NCBI GenBank assembly: GCA_002337385.1
Contig: DDFY01000005.1
Location: 13,907-77,906, forward strand
Source of the DNA: Erythrobacter sp. UBA1916
GTDB taxonomy: Bacteria > Pseudomonadota > Alphaproteobacteria > Sphingomonadales > Sphingomonadaceae
DNA: 64,000 nucleotides
Direction of reading: 5' to 3'
Each line of letters starts with the position of its first letter. Position 1 is the stretch's first letter. Positions 40,101 to 49,489 of the stretch are shown one piece after another. The notes below the pieces were generated by a model. The model saw nothing but the letters and a program-made list of their open reading frames with translations. It did not search any database and was not told the DNA's origin. Made by a program: the position numbers and the translations under genes.

Positions 40101-41593
40101 CCCATGCTGAAGGTCGCACCGCCTGCGTGATCGGCGCCGGATTTGGCGGGCTTGCCCTTGCCATCCGCCTGCAAAGCGCCGGCATCTCCACCACCGTGAT
40201 CGAATCGCGCGACAAGCCCGGCGGACGGGCCTATTTCTGGGAGCGCGACGGTTTCACCTTCGATGCCGGGCCCACCGTCGTCACCGATCCCGATTGCCTC
40301 AAGGAACTATGGGCGCTCTCGGGCCACGACATGGCGGCCGATGTCGAGCTGATGCCGGTCATGCCGTTTTACCGGCTCAACTGGCCCGACGGCACCAACT
40401 TCGACTATTCGAACGACGAGGCCTCGCTGCGCAAGGAGATCGCCAAGCTCGATCCCGCCGACGTGCAGGGCTACGAACGGTTCCTCGAATATTCCGCCGG
40501 GGTGTTCGAGGAGGGCTACGTCAAGCTCGGCAAGGTGCCGTTCCTCGACTTCTCCTCGATGATCAAGGCCGCGCCTGCTCTGATGAAGTACCAGGCCTGG
40601 CGCAGCGTCTATGCCATGGTCAGCAAGTTCATCCGCAGCGAAAAGCTGCGCGAGGCGCTGAGCTTTCACACCCTGCTGGTAGGTGGCAACCCGATGAAGA
40701 CCAGCGCGATCTACGCGCTGATCCATAAGCTGGAGAAAGACGGCGGCGTGTGGTGGACGCGCGGCGGCACCAACCGCCTGATCGCCGGCATGGTGCGCCA
40801 TTTCGAGCGGATCGGCGGCAAGGTCATGCTCGGCGATCCGGTCAGCCGGATCGAGACGCTCGGCAAGCGCGCCAAGGGCGTGCACACCAAGAGCGGCTGG
40901 TACGGCGAATTCGACGCGGTCGCCTCGAACGCCGATATCGTCCACTCCTACCGCGACCTGCTCGGCGACAGCCACCGGGGCAAGGCGCAAGGCAAGGCGC
41001 TGACGAAGAAGAGTTTCTCGCCCAGCCTGTTCGTGGTCCACTTCGGGGTCGAGGGCAGCTGGCCCGGCATTCCGCACCACATGATCCTGTTCGGCCCGCG
41101 CTACAAAGGCCTGCTCGACGACATCTATACCCACGGCGTGCTGCCCGACGACTTCTCGATCTACCTCCACCACCCGACCGTGACCGACCCCAGCATGGCG
41201 CCCGAGGGCAAGAGCACCTTCTATGCGCTGGTGCCGGTGGCGCATCGGGGCAAGCTGGCGATCGACTGGTCGGTGGTTGGGCCGCAGCTGGAAAAGCGCA
41301 TCCTCGATGAAGTCGGACGGCGGCTGATCCCCGACATCCACGACCGGATCGTCACCAGCTTCCACTATGCGCCGACCGACTTCAGCCGCGATCTGAACGC
41401 CCACCTCGGCAGCGCCTTCAGCCTTGAACCGGTGCTTACACAAAGCGCATGGTTCCGCGGGCACAATCGCGATGACGTGATCGAGAACTTCTACCTCGTG
41501 GGCGCGGGCACCCATCCCGGCGCGGGCATTCCCGGCGTGGTCGGCAGCGCCAAGGCAACCGCCGGGCTGATGATCGAGGATCTCGCCCGATGA
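40097..41593 (+). CDS. crtI: Phytoene desaturase CrtI
   Basis: Four-step desaturation of phytoene to lycopene. 498 residues; FAD-binding CVIGAGFGGLALAIRL (residues 10-25), SRDKPGGRAYF, FDAGPTVVTDP, and the C-terminal GAGTHPGAGIPGVVGSA motif typical of CrtI. Membrane-associated enzyme. Coupled by ATGA overlap with crtY before and LOG after. Confidence 0.96.
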   Translation: MTHAEGRTACVIGAGFGGLALAIRLQSAGISTTVIESRDKPGGRAYFWERDGFTFDAGPTVVTDPDCLKELWALSGHDMAADVELMPVMPFYRLNWPDGTNFDYSNDEASLRKEIAKLDPADVQGYERFLEYSAGVFEEGYVKLGKVPFLDFSSMIKAAPALMKYQAWRSVYAMVSKFIRSEKLREALSFHTLLVGGNPMKTSAIYALIHKLEKDGGVWWTRGGTNRLIAGMVRHFERIGGKVMLGDPVSRIETLGKRAKGVHTKSGWYGEFDAVASNADIVHSYRDLLGDSHRGKAQGKALTKKSFSPSLFVVHFGVEGSWPGIPHHMILFGPRYKGLLDDIYTHGVLPDDFSIYLHHPTVTDPSMAPEGKSTFYALVPVAHRGKLAIDWSVVGPQLEKRILDEVGRRLIPDIHDRIVTSFHYAPTDFSRDLNAHLGSAFSLEPVLTQSAWFRGHNRDDVIENFYLVGAGTHPGAGIPGVVGSAKATAGLMIEDLAR

Positions 41594-42171
41594 AGCGGCT
41601 CGCCGTCTATTGCGGTTCGGCCACCCCCGCCGACCCACGCTACATGGCGCTCGCCCGAGAGACCGGCGCAGCGCTGGCTGAGCGTGGGATTGGCGTGGTC
41701 TATGGCGGCGGCAAGGCCGGGCTGATGGGCGCGGTGGCCGATGGCTCGCTGGGCGCGGGCGGCGAGGTGATCGGCGTCATCCCCACTGCCCTTGTGAACC
41801 TCGAAGTGGCCCACAAGGGCCTGACCGAGCTGCAGGTGGTCGACACGATGCACCAGCGCAAGCAGGCCTTCACCGACCTTGCCGATGGCTTCATCACCCT
41901 GCCCGGCGGCGTGGGCACGATGGACGAGCTGTGGGAGGCGATCAGCTGGGCGCAGCTGGGCTATCACGCCAAGCCGGTCGGCCTGCTCAACGCCTTTGGC
42001 TATTACGATGGCCTGATCGCGTTCAACACACATATGGCCGAGGTCGGCTTCGTCCGCAGCGCGCATCGCGAAATCCTGATTGCCGCGGAAAGCCTCGACG
42101 ACTTGCTGGCCAAGATGAGCACCTTCACTCCGGCAAAAACGGTGGTGCAGATGCGGGTGGACGACCTGTGA
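41590..42171 (+). CDS. LOG family (TIGR00730) nucleotide 5'-monophosphate phosphoribohydrolase-like
   Basis: 193 residues with the LOG hallmarks: GVVYGGGKAGLMGAVAD and the catalytic LPGGVGTMDELWE. LOG enzymes remove ribose-5-phosphate from purine nucleotides, including cytokinin nucleotides in some bacteria and plants. It starts in the crtI stop (ATGA) and its own stop overlaps crtB (GTGA), so it is translated with carotenoid genes; a link to pigment synthesis is not known to me. Confidence 0.9.
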   Translation: MKRLAVYCGSATPADPRYMALARETGAALAERGIGVVYGGGKAGLMGAVADGSLGAGGEVIGVIPTALVNLEVAHKGLTELQVVDTMHQRKQAFTDLADGFITLPGGVGTMDELWEAISWAQLGYHAKPVGLLNAFGYYDGLIAFNTHMAEVGFVRSAHREILIAAESLDDLLAKMSTFTPAKTVVQMRVDDL

Positions 42172-43253
42172 AGCGCATCCGCCCTCGCCCGCTGGTCGCC
42201 AGCCTCGTCGTCAAGCAGCCCTATCGCTCAGCCGGCGGCGGGCGCAGCCGGGCAGCGCTCGTGAAACGGTCTGCGGAATCTATCGCGCTGGGCTCGAAGA
42301 GCTTTGCCACCGCCTCGCTGCTGTTCGACAAGACCACCCGTGATCGCGCGCACCTGCTCTATGCCTGGTGCCGCCGCTGCGACGACATTGCCGACGGGCA
42401 GGACCACGGCGGCCCGCTCAACCTTGACGAGAAGCAAGGGCACGACCGGGTCGAAGCGATCCGCATCCTCACCCACCGCGCGCTGGATGGCCAGCCGACG
42501 TCGGACCTCGCCTTTGACGCGCTCGGACTGGTCGCCGCCGAATGCGGCCTCACACAAGCCATGTGCGACGATGTTATCGACGGCTTCGCGCTTGATGCCG
42601 AGGGCTGGCGTCCGCGCACCGAGGCCGACCTGATGCGCTATTGCTACCATGTCGCGGGCGCGGTGGGAGTGATGATGGCCAAGGTCATGGGCGTGCCTGA
42701 CAGCGAGAGCGAGACGCTTGACCGGGCCTGCGACCTCGGGCTCGCGTTCCAGCTCAGCAACATCGCCCGCGACCTTTCCGAAGACGATGCAGCGGGCCGC
42801 TGCTACCTGCCGGTCGAATGGCTGGTGGAGATGGATATCCCGCCCGGCCAGCTGATGAAGCCGATGTACCGCGACAAGCTGGTCACGCTGGCACGGCGGC
42901 TGGTCCATATGGCCGAACAGCACGAAGCGGCAGCTCGGCTGGGCGCACGGCACCTGCACTTCCGCCAGCGCTGGGCGGTGCTGTCGGCGGCGAACATCTA
43001 TGGCGCGATCGGGCGCAAGGTGGTCGAGGCGGCAGAGCTGGCATGGGACAGCCGGGTGCATACGACCAAGTTCGAGAAGCTCGGCCATGTGCTCTCGGCG
43101 CTGAAGGAAGCGCGGCTGGGGGCCTGGCCGCCCAGCGAAATGCCGAAGTGGACGCGCGGCGAACTGATGGTGCGCGCACGCATGGCGGGCAAGCCTGCCG
43201 AGGTGAAGTACACTCCGCTGCGCGACGAGGACGTGCGCAAGAAAGAGGACTGA
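42168..43253 (+). CDS. crtB: Phytoene synthase CrtB
   Basis: Condenses two GGPP to phytoene. 361 residues from GTG 42168; both Asp-rich motifs are present (CRRCDDIADG and SNIARDLSED), with RCYLP following. The GTG is chosen because it overlaps the LOG stop (GTGA) as elsewhere in the operon; the first 25 residues are basic and may be poorly conserved, and an internal start would give about 335 residues. crtE, crtZ and crtW are not in the window. Confidence 0.92.
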   Translation: MKRIRPRPLVASLVVKQPYRSAGGGRSRAALVKRSAESIALGSKSFATASLLFDKTTRDRAHLLYAWCRRCDDIADGQDHGGPLNLDEKQGHDRVEAIRILTHRALDGQPTSDLAFDALGLVAAECGLTQAMCDDVIDGFALDAEGWRPRTEADLMRYCYHVAGAVGVMMAKVMGVPDSESETLDRACDLGLAFQLSNIARDLSEDDAAGRCYLPVEWLVEMDIPPGQLMKPMYRDKLVTLARRLVHMAEQHEAAARLGARHLHFRQRWAVLSAANIYGAIGRKVVEAAELAWDSRVHTTKFEKLGHVLSALKEARLGAWPPSEMPKWTRGELMVRARMAGKPAEVKYTPLRDEDVRKKED

Positions 43254-43284
43254 GCCTCACAAGCTCAGGACAAACGGGTGCGGA

Positions 43285-44760
43285 TCAGTCGCCGAGGTAT
43301 TCCGCCAAGGCAGCGCGCTGCTCCGCGCTCATATGCAGCCCCAGCTTAGTGCGGCGCCACAGCACATCCTCGGCGGTCTGCGCCCATTCCACGCGCTTGA
43401 GGTACTCCACCTCGGCCTCGCTCAAACCGCAGCCGAAGTCGCGCCCGAGATCGGCGCGCGTCTTCGCCTCGCCCAGCCACAGCACCGCGTCGAGCCCATA
43501 GGCACGCCCCACCCGCAAGGCCTCGGCCTCGGTCAGGAACGGATAGTCCACCTGCAATTCGCGCACGAGGATCGGCTGCGCGAGCTTGGGGAAGTCTCCC
43601 CCCGGCAGCGGTGCATCCGCCGTCCAGGCAGGCTTGGCGAGGCAATCGAGCCGGGTGCCGAGCATATCCACCGCCTCCTCAGCCAAGTGGCGATAGGAGG
43701 TGATCTTGCCGCCATAGATGCCCAGCACCGGCGCACCCTCGCTCTTGGCCGAAAGCGACATGCGATAGCCGCGCGTTGCCGCCTCCGGCCGGTCTTCCCC
43801 CTCGTCGATCAGAGCGCGCACCCCGGCATAGGTCCAGACGACATCTTCGCGGGCGATCGGATCGGCGAAGTTCGCGTTAAACGCCTCGATCAGATAGGCG
43901 ATCTCGGCCTCGCTGGCATTCACATCGTCGAGCGGACCGTCATGATCGGCATCGGTGGTGCCGATCAGGGTGAACTCGCCCTCATAGGGAATGGCAAAGC
44001 AAATCCGCGTGTCGGGCAGTTGCAGGATATAGGCGCGATCATGCCCGAAGCGGCGGCGCACAATGATATGCGAACCGCGCACCCGGCGCAGGCCGAAAGC
44101 AGGTTTGCGACCCATCGTGCGCGCGACATCATCGGCCCCCGGCCCGCCCGCATTGACCACGGCGCGGGCGCGATAGCTGCCCTGCACACTCGTGACCTGC
44201 CACAGCCCGTCGCCATCGCGCCGCGCGCTGGTGACAGGCTCGCGGGTGCGGACCTCGGCCCCCTTGCGCGCGGCATCGAGCGCGTTGAGCACCACCAGCC
44301 GCGCATCGTCGACCCAGCAGTCCGAATATTCGAAGCCGTGCGTCGGCCCCGGCAACAGCGCCTTGCCCGCCGCATCGCGCTTCAGCCTTATCGTGCGGGT
44401 GGCCGAAAGGTCTTCGCGCTTGCCGATATGGTCATAGAGAAACAGCCCTGCGCGCAGCATCCAGCGCGGGCGCATCCCCTCGCTCACCGGCAGCACGAAG
44501 CGCATTGGCCAGACGATGTGCGGGGCAATGGCCCACAGCTTCTCGCGCTCGCCCAGTGCCTCGCGCACCAGCGCGAACTCGGCATATTCGAGATAGCGCA
44601 GGCCGCCGTGGATCAGCTTGGTCGACTTGCTCGAGGTGCCGCTGGCAAGGTCGCCCGCTTCGAGCAGCAGGACCTTCGCCCCGCGCCCGGCGGCGTCGCG
44701 CGCCACGCCCGCGCCGTTGACCCCGCCGCCGATCACGATGAGGTCGTAAAGCGCGCTCAC
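43285..44760 (-). CDS. glpD: Glycerol-3-phosphate dehydrogenase, FAD-dependent
   Basis: Membrane-associated oxidation of glycerol 3-phosphate to DHAP, passing electrons to quinone. 491 residues: FAD motif LIVIGGGVNGAGVARDAAGRG at the start, SSKSTKLIHGGLRYLE, and the C-terminal helical domain with VEYLKRVEWAQTAEDVLWRRTKLGLH. It starts in the last four bases of the MFS gene, so it is coupled to a transporter. No glpK or glpF is nearby. Confidence 0.95.
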   Translation of the reverse strand: MSALYDLIVIGGGVNGAGVARDAAGRGAKVLLLEAGDLASGTSSKSTKLIHGGLRYLEYAEFALVREALGEREKLWAIAPHIVWPMRFVLPVSEGMRPRWMLRAGLFLYDHIGKREDLSATRTIRLKRDAAGKALLPGPTHGFEYSDCWVDDARLVVLNALDAARKGAEVRTREPVTSARRDGDGLWQVTSVQGSYRARAVVNAGGPGADDVARTMGRKPAFGLRRVRGSHIIVRRRFGHDRAYILQLPDTRICFAIPYEGEFTLIGTTDADHDGPLDDVNASEAEIAYLIEAFNANFADPIAREDVVWTYAGVRALIDEGEDRPEAATRGYRMSLSAKSEGAPVLGIYGGKITSYRHLAEEAVDMLGTRLDCLAKPAWTADAPLPGGDFPKLAQPILVRELQVDYPFLTEAEALRVGRAYGLDAVLWLGEAKTRADLGRDFGCGLSEAEVEYLKRVEWAQTAEDVLWRRTKLGLHMSAEQRAALAEYLGD

Positions 44761-46007
44761 CTTAGCGGAACCGTCTTCTGCGGAGGATAGTGGAGGCGGC
44801 GGAACAGCACGCCCCGCTCGCTGAACAGCACAAGGATCAGCGCCATCACCGAGGTGCCGAGCAGCGACCAGGCGAAGGGTAGCGCCGTGCCGTCATAAGA
44901 TTGCCCGATCACCACGCCGACCATGGCCGCGCCGAACATGCGGAAGAAGGTCTGTATGCTCGAAGCAGCGCCCGCGATGTTCGAGAACGGCTGCATCGCA
45001 ATCGAGCTGAAGTTTGAACCGAGGAAGCCGATCAGGGCGAGGTTCACGCTCATCAACGGCAGGAACCAGTAAATGTTGCCCGGGTGGGCATAGGACGACC
45101 AGACCTGCGTCGCGCTGACCACGATGAACATCAAGGTGCCCGCATGGCTCACCCGCCGCGCGCCAAAACGCATCACGATGCGCGAATTGACGAGGCTGGA
45201 AATCGCCATCATCGCCGCCGTCCCGCCGAACAGCACCGGGAACCAGGTGCCTACGCCGAAAAAGTCCTGATAGAGCTGCTGCGCCGAGTTCACATAGCCG
45301 AACACACCGCCCATCAGCAGCGCCGCGCCGAACACGTAGCCAACCGCCTGCCGGTTCAACACCGCTATCTTCATGTTCCGCAAGATCACCGGAACGTCGA
45401 TGTGCTGGCGGTTTTTCTCACTGAGCGTCTCGGGCAGACGGAACCAGACCCACACGGCCGCAATCCCCCCCATCATCGCCAGCGCGGCGAAAATGAACCG
45501 CCATCCGGCCACCAGCGCAATCGCTGCGCCAAGGCTGGGCGCGACCACGGGCACGGTGATGAACACGGCCGAGACCAGCGACATCAACCGCGCCATCGCA
45601 TCGCCTTCGTAGAGATCGCGCACGATGGCCATCGGCGTGACCATGAGGCCCGCACAGACCACGCCGGTGAGCCCGCGCACCCACAACAACACCTCGAAAT
45701 CGGTGAGGAAGGCGGTGACAAGCGACAAGGTGCAATAGGCAGCCAGCGCGGTGAGGATGATCGGGCGGCGGCCGAAACGGTCGGCAAAGCTGCCCGGCAC
45801 GAGACAGCCGATACCCATCGCGATGGTATAGACCGCCACCACCAGCTGACGGCGATTCCCGTCGACCACGGCGAGATCGCGGGCGATCTCGTCGAGCAAG
45901 GGCAGCATGGCGTCGATGGCGAGCGCGTTGAGGCTCATCATCAGGGCGAGCAGCCCGACCAGCTCGCGGGGGCCAATCTGTATATCGGAGGACTTGCGCT
46001 TGGGCAT
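44757..46007 (-). CDS. Bcr/CflA-type MFS drug or metabolite exporter
   Basis: 416 residues with 12 membrane helices and GSFADRFGRRPIILT, the motif A of DHA1 transporters, plus VRGLTGVVCAGLMVTP as in Bcr/CflA. Efflux direction is the family rule. AAGGGCC before ATG 46007 decides the start. It overlaps glpD by four bases, an unusual pairing; a role in handling glycerol derivatives is only a guess. Divergent from dinB across 65 bases. Confidence 0.87.
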   Translation of the reverse strand: MPKRKSSDIQIGPRELVGLLALMMSLNALAIDAMLPLLDEIARDLAVVDGNRRQLVVAVYTIAMGIGCLVPGSFADRFGRRPIILTALAAYCTLSLVTAFLTDFEVLLWVRGLTGVVCAGLMVTPMAIVRDLYEGDAMARLMSLVSAVFITVPVVAPSLGAAIALVAGWRFIFAALAMMGGIAAVWVWFRLPETLSEKNRQHIDVPVILRNMKIAVLNRQAVGYVFGAALLMGGVFGYVNSAQQLYQDFFGVGTWFPVLFGGTAAMMAISSLVNSRIVMRFGARRVSHAGTLMFIVVSATQVWSSYAHPGNIYWFLPLMSVNLALIGFLGSNFSSIAMQPFSNIAGAASSIQTFFRMFGAAMVGVVIGQSYDGTALPFAWSLLGTSVMALILVLFSERGVLFRRLHYPPQKTVPLR

Positions 46008-46072
46008 GCAATGGCCCTTATCGGCTCTGTTGCATTGCCGCAAACGCCAAAACGCACCATATTCGTTCCACC

Positions 46073-47188
46073 ATGCTGGACGACGACGCCGAAGCGCCCG
46101 AAGAAGCTCTGGGGCTACGCAAGATCATCCATGTCGATATGGATGCCTTCTTCGCCAGCGTTGAACAGCGCGACGATCCCTCCTTGCGCGGCCGTCCGGT
46201 GGCGGTCGGCGGGTCCAGCGGGCGCGGCGTGGTGGCGGCGGCAAGCTATGAGGCGCGGCGCTTCGGCGTCAAAAGCGCGATGCCCTCGGTCACGGCAAAG
46301 CGGCGCTGCCCCGAGCTGATTTTCGTGAAACACCGGTTTGACGTCTATCGCGAGGTGTCGGAGCAAATCCGCGCGATCTTTCACCACTATGCCGAGGAAG
46401 TCGAACCGCTGAGCCTCGACGAGGCCTATCTCGACGTGACCGACGATATCCGCGGGATCGGCTCGGCCACCCGCATTGCCGAGCTGATCCGGGCGCAAAT
46501 CCGCAAGGAAACGCAGCTCACCGCTTCGGCGGGCGTGTCGTACAACAAGTTCCTCGCCAAGCTGGCGAGCGACCAGAACAAGCCCGACGGCCTGTGTGTG
46601 ATCCGCCCCGGCGAAGGCGCGCAGTTCGTCGCCTCGCTGCCGGTGCGCCGGTTCCACGGGATCGGCCCCAAGGGCGCGGAGAAGATGGCGCGGCTGGGGA
46701 TCGAAACCGGCGCTGACCTCGCGACCAAGGACCGCGCCTACCTCGCCGCCCATTTCGGCAGCTTTGGTGACTACCTTTTTCGCGCCGCGCGCGGAATTGA
46801 TCTGCGCCCCGTGCGGTCGAACCGGGCGCGCAAGTCGATCGGCGGGGAACGGACCTTCTCCGAGGATATCTCCAAGCCCGAGGAACTGCGCGAAACGCTG
46901 GCGCGGATCGTCGACATCGTGTGGGAACGGATCGCCGAAAAGCAGGCGCGCGGGCGCACGGTAACGCTGAAACTCAAATACCGTGATTTCCAGACCGCCA
47001 CCCGCTCGCGCTCGGTGCCGCACTGCGTAAGCGGGCGCGACGAATTCACCCAGCTGGCCGAGGAACTGCTGGAGGCGGAACTGCCACTGGCCCAGCCGAT
47101 CCGGCTGATGGGCGTGACGCTGAGCAACCTCGAACGCGCCGATGGCGATGCCCCTCCCCGCAACGACGCGCAGCTGAGCCTGCTCTAG
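46073..47188 (+). CDS. dinB: DNA polymerase IV
   Basis: Y-family lesion-bypass polymerase, error-prone. 371 residues; the catalytic carboxylates are in IIHVDMDAFFASVE and LSLDEAYLDVT, the steric-gate region YEARRFGVKSAMPS follows, and the little-finger domain occupies the C-terminal third. The end reads AQLSLL, close to a beta-clamp-binding QLSLF motif. No LexA box is visible in the 65-base divergent promoter. Convergent overlap with the Nudix gene. Confidence 0.95.
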   Translation: MLDDDAEAPEEALGLRKIIHVDMDAFFASVEQRDDPSLRGRPVAVGGSSGRGVVAAASYEARRFGVKSAMPSVTAKRRCPELIFVKHRFDVYREVSEQIRAIFHHYAEEVEPLSLDEAYLDVTDDIRGIGSATRIAELIRAQIRKETQLTASAGVSYNKFLAKLASDQNKPDGLCVIRPGEGAQFVASLPVRRFHGIGPKGAEKMARLGIETGADLATKDRAYLAAHFGSFGDYLFRAARGIDLRPVRSNRARKSIGGERTFSEDISKPEELRETLARIVDIVWERIAEKQARGRTVTLKLKYRDFQTATRSRSVPHCVSGRDEFTQLAEELLEAELPLAQPIRLMGVTLSNLERADGDAPPRNDAQLSLL

Positions 47189-47646
47189 ATCCGCGCGATG
47201 CGGATACAGTCGCCGACGCTCGCCTTGCGTTCGTCAGGCAAGGCGATGCGCGCAAACCAGCCGGCGGCGACGATCTCGCGGCCATCGCCGTGAGGCTCGC
47301 CCTCGGCCTCGCCGATCACGACATGGAGCACATTGGTCGCCCCGTGCAGATCGCGCTGGTGCGCCCCGAGTGAGCGGGCCGCATGGAGGGCAAGTCCGGT
47401 TTCCTCGGCAAATTCGCGGCGGGCGGCCTCAAGCGGGTCTTCGTCGCGCCCAATCCCTCCGCCGGGAAACTGCCAGAGCGACCCATCGTAGCTTGGCCGC
47501 ACCAGCAGCAGTTCGCCCGCGCGATTGCGCGCGATCACCGCGCAGCCATGCACGGTGGGCTTGCGCAAGCGCCAGTACCACAGGCGCAGGTGGTGAGCGA
47601 TGCGATAGGCCAGGCGTGCGAGCGCCCGTTGGCTCAGGCGAAGCAT
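47185..47646 (-). CDS. Nudix hydrolase
   Basis: 153 residues with a complete Nudix box (GGGIGRDEDPLEAARREF then AEETGL), so a pyrophosphohydrolase acting on a nucleoside diphosphate derivative. The N-terminal 30 residues are basic, perhaps surface-binding. Substrate unknown. Its start overlaps the end of the pgl gene by 13 bases, so the two form one unit. Confidence 0.88.
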   Translation of the reverse strand: MLRLSQRALARLAYRIAHHLRLWYWRLRKPTVHGCAVIARNRAGELLLVRPSYDGSLWQFPGGGIGRDEDPLEAARREFAEETGLALHAARSLGAHQRDLHGATNVLHVVIGEAEGEPHGDGREIVAAGWFARIALPDERKASVGDCIRIARI

Positions 47647-48254
47647 GTCACCGTCTGCCGCGCCGCGCCAAGCAGCCGCGCCACGGGCAGATCGTGTGCA
47701 CCGGCTCGTGCGCCGTCGAACACCTTGAGCTTGTCGTCACCGCGGATCACGAACATCAGTTCGTCGGTATCGAGCAAGGCCGGAATGGTAAGCGTCAGCC
47801 GGTCGAACGGCGCTTCGGGCGGCAGCGGATCGGGCGTCAGGCGGCGAACCGCCACCTGATCATCCACCTGCGGATCGGTGTTGGGAAACAGCGAGGCAAT
47901 GTGGCCGTCGGCCCCCATCCCGAGCCAGACGAGCGAAAAATGCGGCGGCGCGGCGCCCTCTTCCAAGGCAACCACACGCGCGCCGAGCGGCTCAAGCAGA
48001 GCGCGCAGCTTGCCGGTGTTGCTGGCGGCGTGGTCCTCGGGAACGATCCGGTCGTCGCCCGGCCAGACCTCGATCCCGCTCCAGTCGGTCATGGTCTCGG
48101 CCAGTTTCTGCAGGATCGGGAACGGGGTCGATCCGCCCGGCAGACAGATCGCTATGGGGCGATGGTCTTCGCGCAGGCGGGCTTTGAGAAGGCCTTCGAG
48201 GAAGGCGGCAATGGCGGCATCATCCGCCTGCTGGACGAGGTCTACGTTGGTCAT
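47634..48254 (-). CDS. pgl: 6-phosphogluconolactonase
   Basis: Hydrolyses 6-phosphogluconolactone in the oxidative pentose phosphate or Entner-Doudoroff route. 206 residues of the DevB type: LPGGSTPFPILQKL, WPGDDRIVPEDHAASN, and LVWLGMGADGHIASLFPNTD, all family landmarks. zwf and edd are not adjacent. The gene overlaps the Nudix gene at its end. Confidence 0.93.
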   Translation of the reverse strand: MTNVDLVQQADDAAIAAFLEGLLKARLREDHRPIAICLPGGSTPFPILQKLAETMTDWSGIEVWPGDDRIVPEDHAASNTGKLRALLEPLGARVVALEEGAAPPHFSLVWLGMGADGHIASLFPNTDPQVDDQVAVRRLTPDPLPPEAPFDRLTLTIPALLDTDELMFVIRGDDKLKVFDGARAGAHDLPVARLLGAARQTVTCFA

Positions 48255-48311
48255 GCCCGCTGCCTACACCGCAGCGCGCCCCATGGCGAGCCGCGGTGAG
48301 GCCCGGACGGT

Positions 48312-48773
48312 TCACCCGAGAGATGCCTTGAGGAACCACAACCGTTGTTCGGCCATGTCGGTCCAGTCGTCGATCAGGCCGTCGGTGGCGTTGTCACCCG
48401 CCTTGTCGGCTGCGTCCTTGAGCGCCTTGAGGCTGGCGATGAGCGCGGCATTATCTTCGCTCAGCTGCTTCACCATCGTATCGGCATCGAGGTCAGTAGC
48501 GTTCTCTTCGGGCACGCTGGTGGCGGCCATGATCGTCGACAGCGAGGTCAGCGTCTTCGCATCGTTCTTGCGCACGCGCTCGGCGATAATGTCGATCTGG
48601 CCCTGAATCTCGACGGCCTGCTCGTCAAACAGCAGGTGCAGGTCGCGGAAACGCGGGCCCTTCACATGCCAGTGGAAGTTCTTGGTCTTGATATAGAGCG
48701 CGAAATGATCGGCCAGCAGGCCATTCAGACCCTCGATCAGTGCCTGCTTCGAATTGTCACCCGTGGTAGCCAT
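48312..48773 (-). CDS. Dps family ferritin-like DNA-protection protein
   Basis: 153 residues; the intersubunit ferroxidase ligands are in KNFHWHVKGPRFRDLHLLFDEQ (His34, His46, Asp50), and the helical bundle is complete. Dodecamer that oxidises iron with peroxide and protects DNA. No basic N-terminal tail, so direct DNA binding may be weak. It sits 0.7 kb from the OxyR-like gene, which fits oxidative-stress control. Confidence 0.94.
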   Translation of the reverse strand: MATTGDNSKQALIEGLNGLLADHFALYIKTKNFHWHVKGPRFRDLHLLFDEQAVEIQGQIDIIAERVRKNDAKTLTSLSTIMAATSVPEENATDLDADTMVKQLSEDNAALIASLKALKDAADKAGDNATDGLIDDWTDMAEQRLWFLKASLG

Positions 48774-48882
48774 TGTTGATGGTCCTCTTCTTCGTTGTGA
48801 TGTTCATCTTGCCAACGCCGCAACCGTGCCAACGTTTCCTCCAAATGGACGATTGCACTGATCGAAAGAACCGATCTCCCGG

Positions 48883-49437
48883 CTACGTTATTGCGATCCA
48901 TCCAATCACTGTGGCCGCCAGCAGGAGCGCGACGCCAACCGATGGTCGCACGATGGCAAGCGGCAGCCGTTCCCAGTCTTCACCTGCAATTGCCGCCGCC
49001 GACAAGACCGCAAGCGCCCCTACCAGGCCACCTGCGGCGGTGAAGGCGGCAGGCGCCGTGCCGCGCGCTGCCAGCGCCAGCAACAGGAAGCCAGAAGCGC
49101 CCGAAACCAGCCGCACGGCCAGCACCAGCGCCGTCGCCACGGTGGACTGCGTCGGCTCGGCGGGCGCTGGCGAGGAGCGCAGCAACAAGAGTTCCGCCCC
49201 CGCCACCAGCAAGGCCACGGCCACGAACAGCCGCCCCGCCGCCCCGCCGAGCAGGGGCGCCATCGAGCCTGCCAGCCACACCGGCACAGTCGCAAAGGCC
49301 AGCACCGCCAGCACGATGGCGACATGGAGCCCCGGCGCCCGGCTATGCGCCTCCGACAACCGGGCCACGAACAGTGCATCACGCCCGGCAGCGATCACCA
49401 AGACGGTGGCGAGAAAGGCGAGGAAGAAGGTCGGCAT
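48883..49437 (-). CDS. Six-helix membrane protein, unassigned
   Basis: 184 residues in about six hydrophobic segments with an Asp in helix 1 (AAGRDALFVARL). The even spacing and two-half layout recall UPF0016/GDT1-type transporters, but the ExGDxT motif of that family is absent, so I do not assign it. Between Dps and the LysR gene, same strand as both. Confidence 0.65.
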   Translation of the reverse strand: MPTFFLAFLATVLVIAAGRDALFVARLSEAHSRAPGLHVAIVLAVLAFATVPVWLAGSMAPLLGGAAGRLFVAVALLVAGAELLLLRSSPAPAEPTQSTVATALVLAVRLVSGASGFLLLALAARGTAPAAFTAAGGLVGALAVLSAAAIAGEDWERLPLAIVRPSVGVALLLAATVIGWIAIT

Positions 49438-49489
49438 GCTGCCCGGTCTATATCTGTCGGGGATAGGGTGAGCTAGGCCGGATCGCCGC

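Noticed and set aside
40307..41638. 443-residue minus-strand frame opposite crtI
   Set aside because: Antisense to a clear CrtI with FAD motif; no ribosome binding site and no domain.
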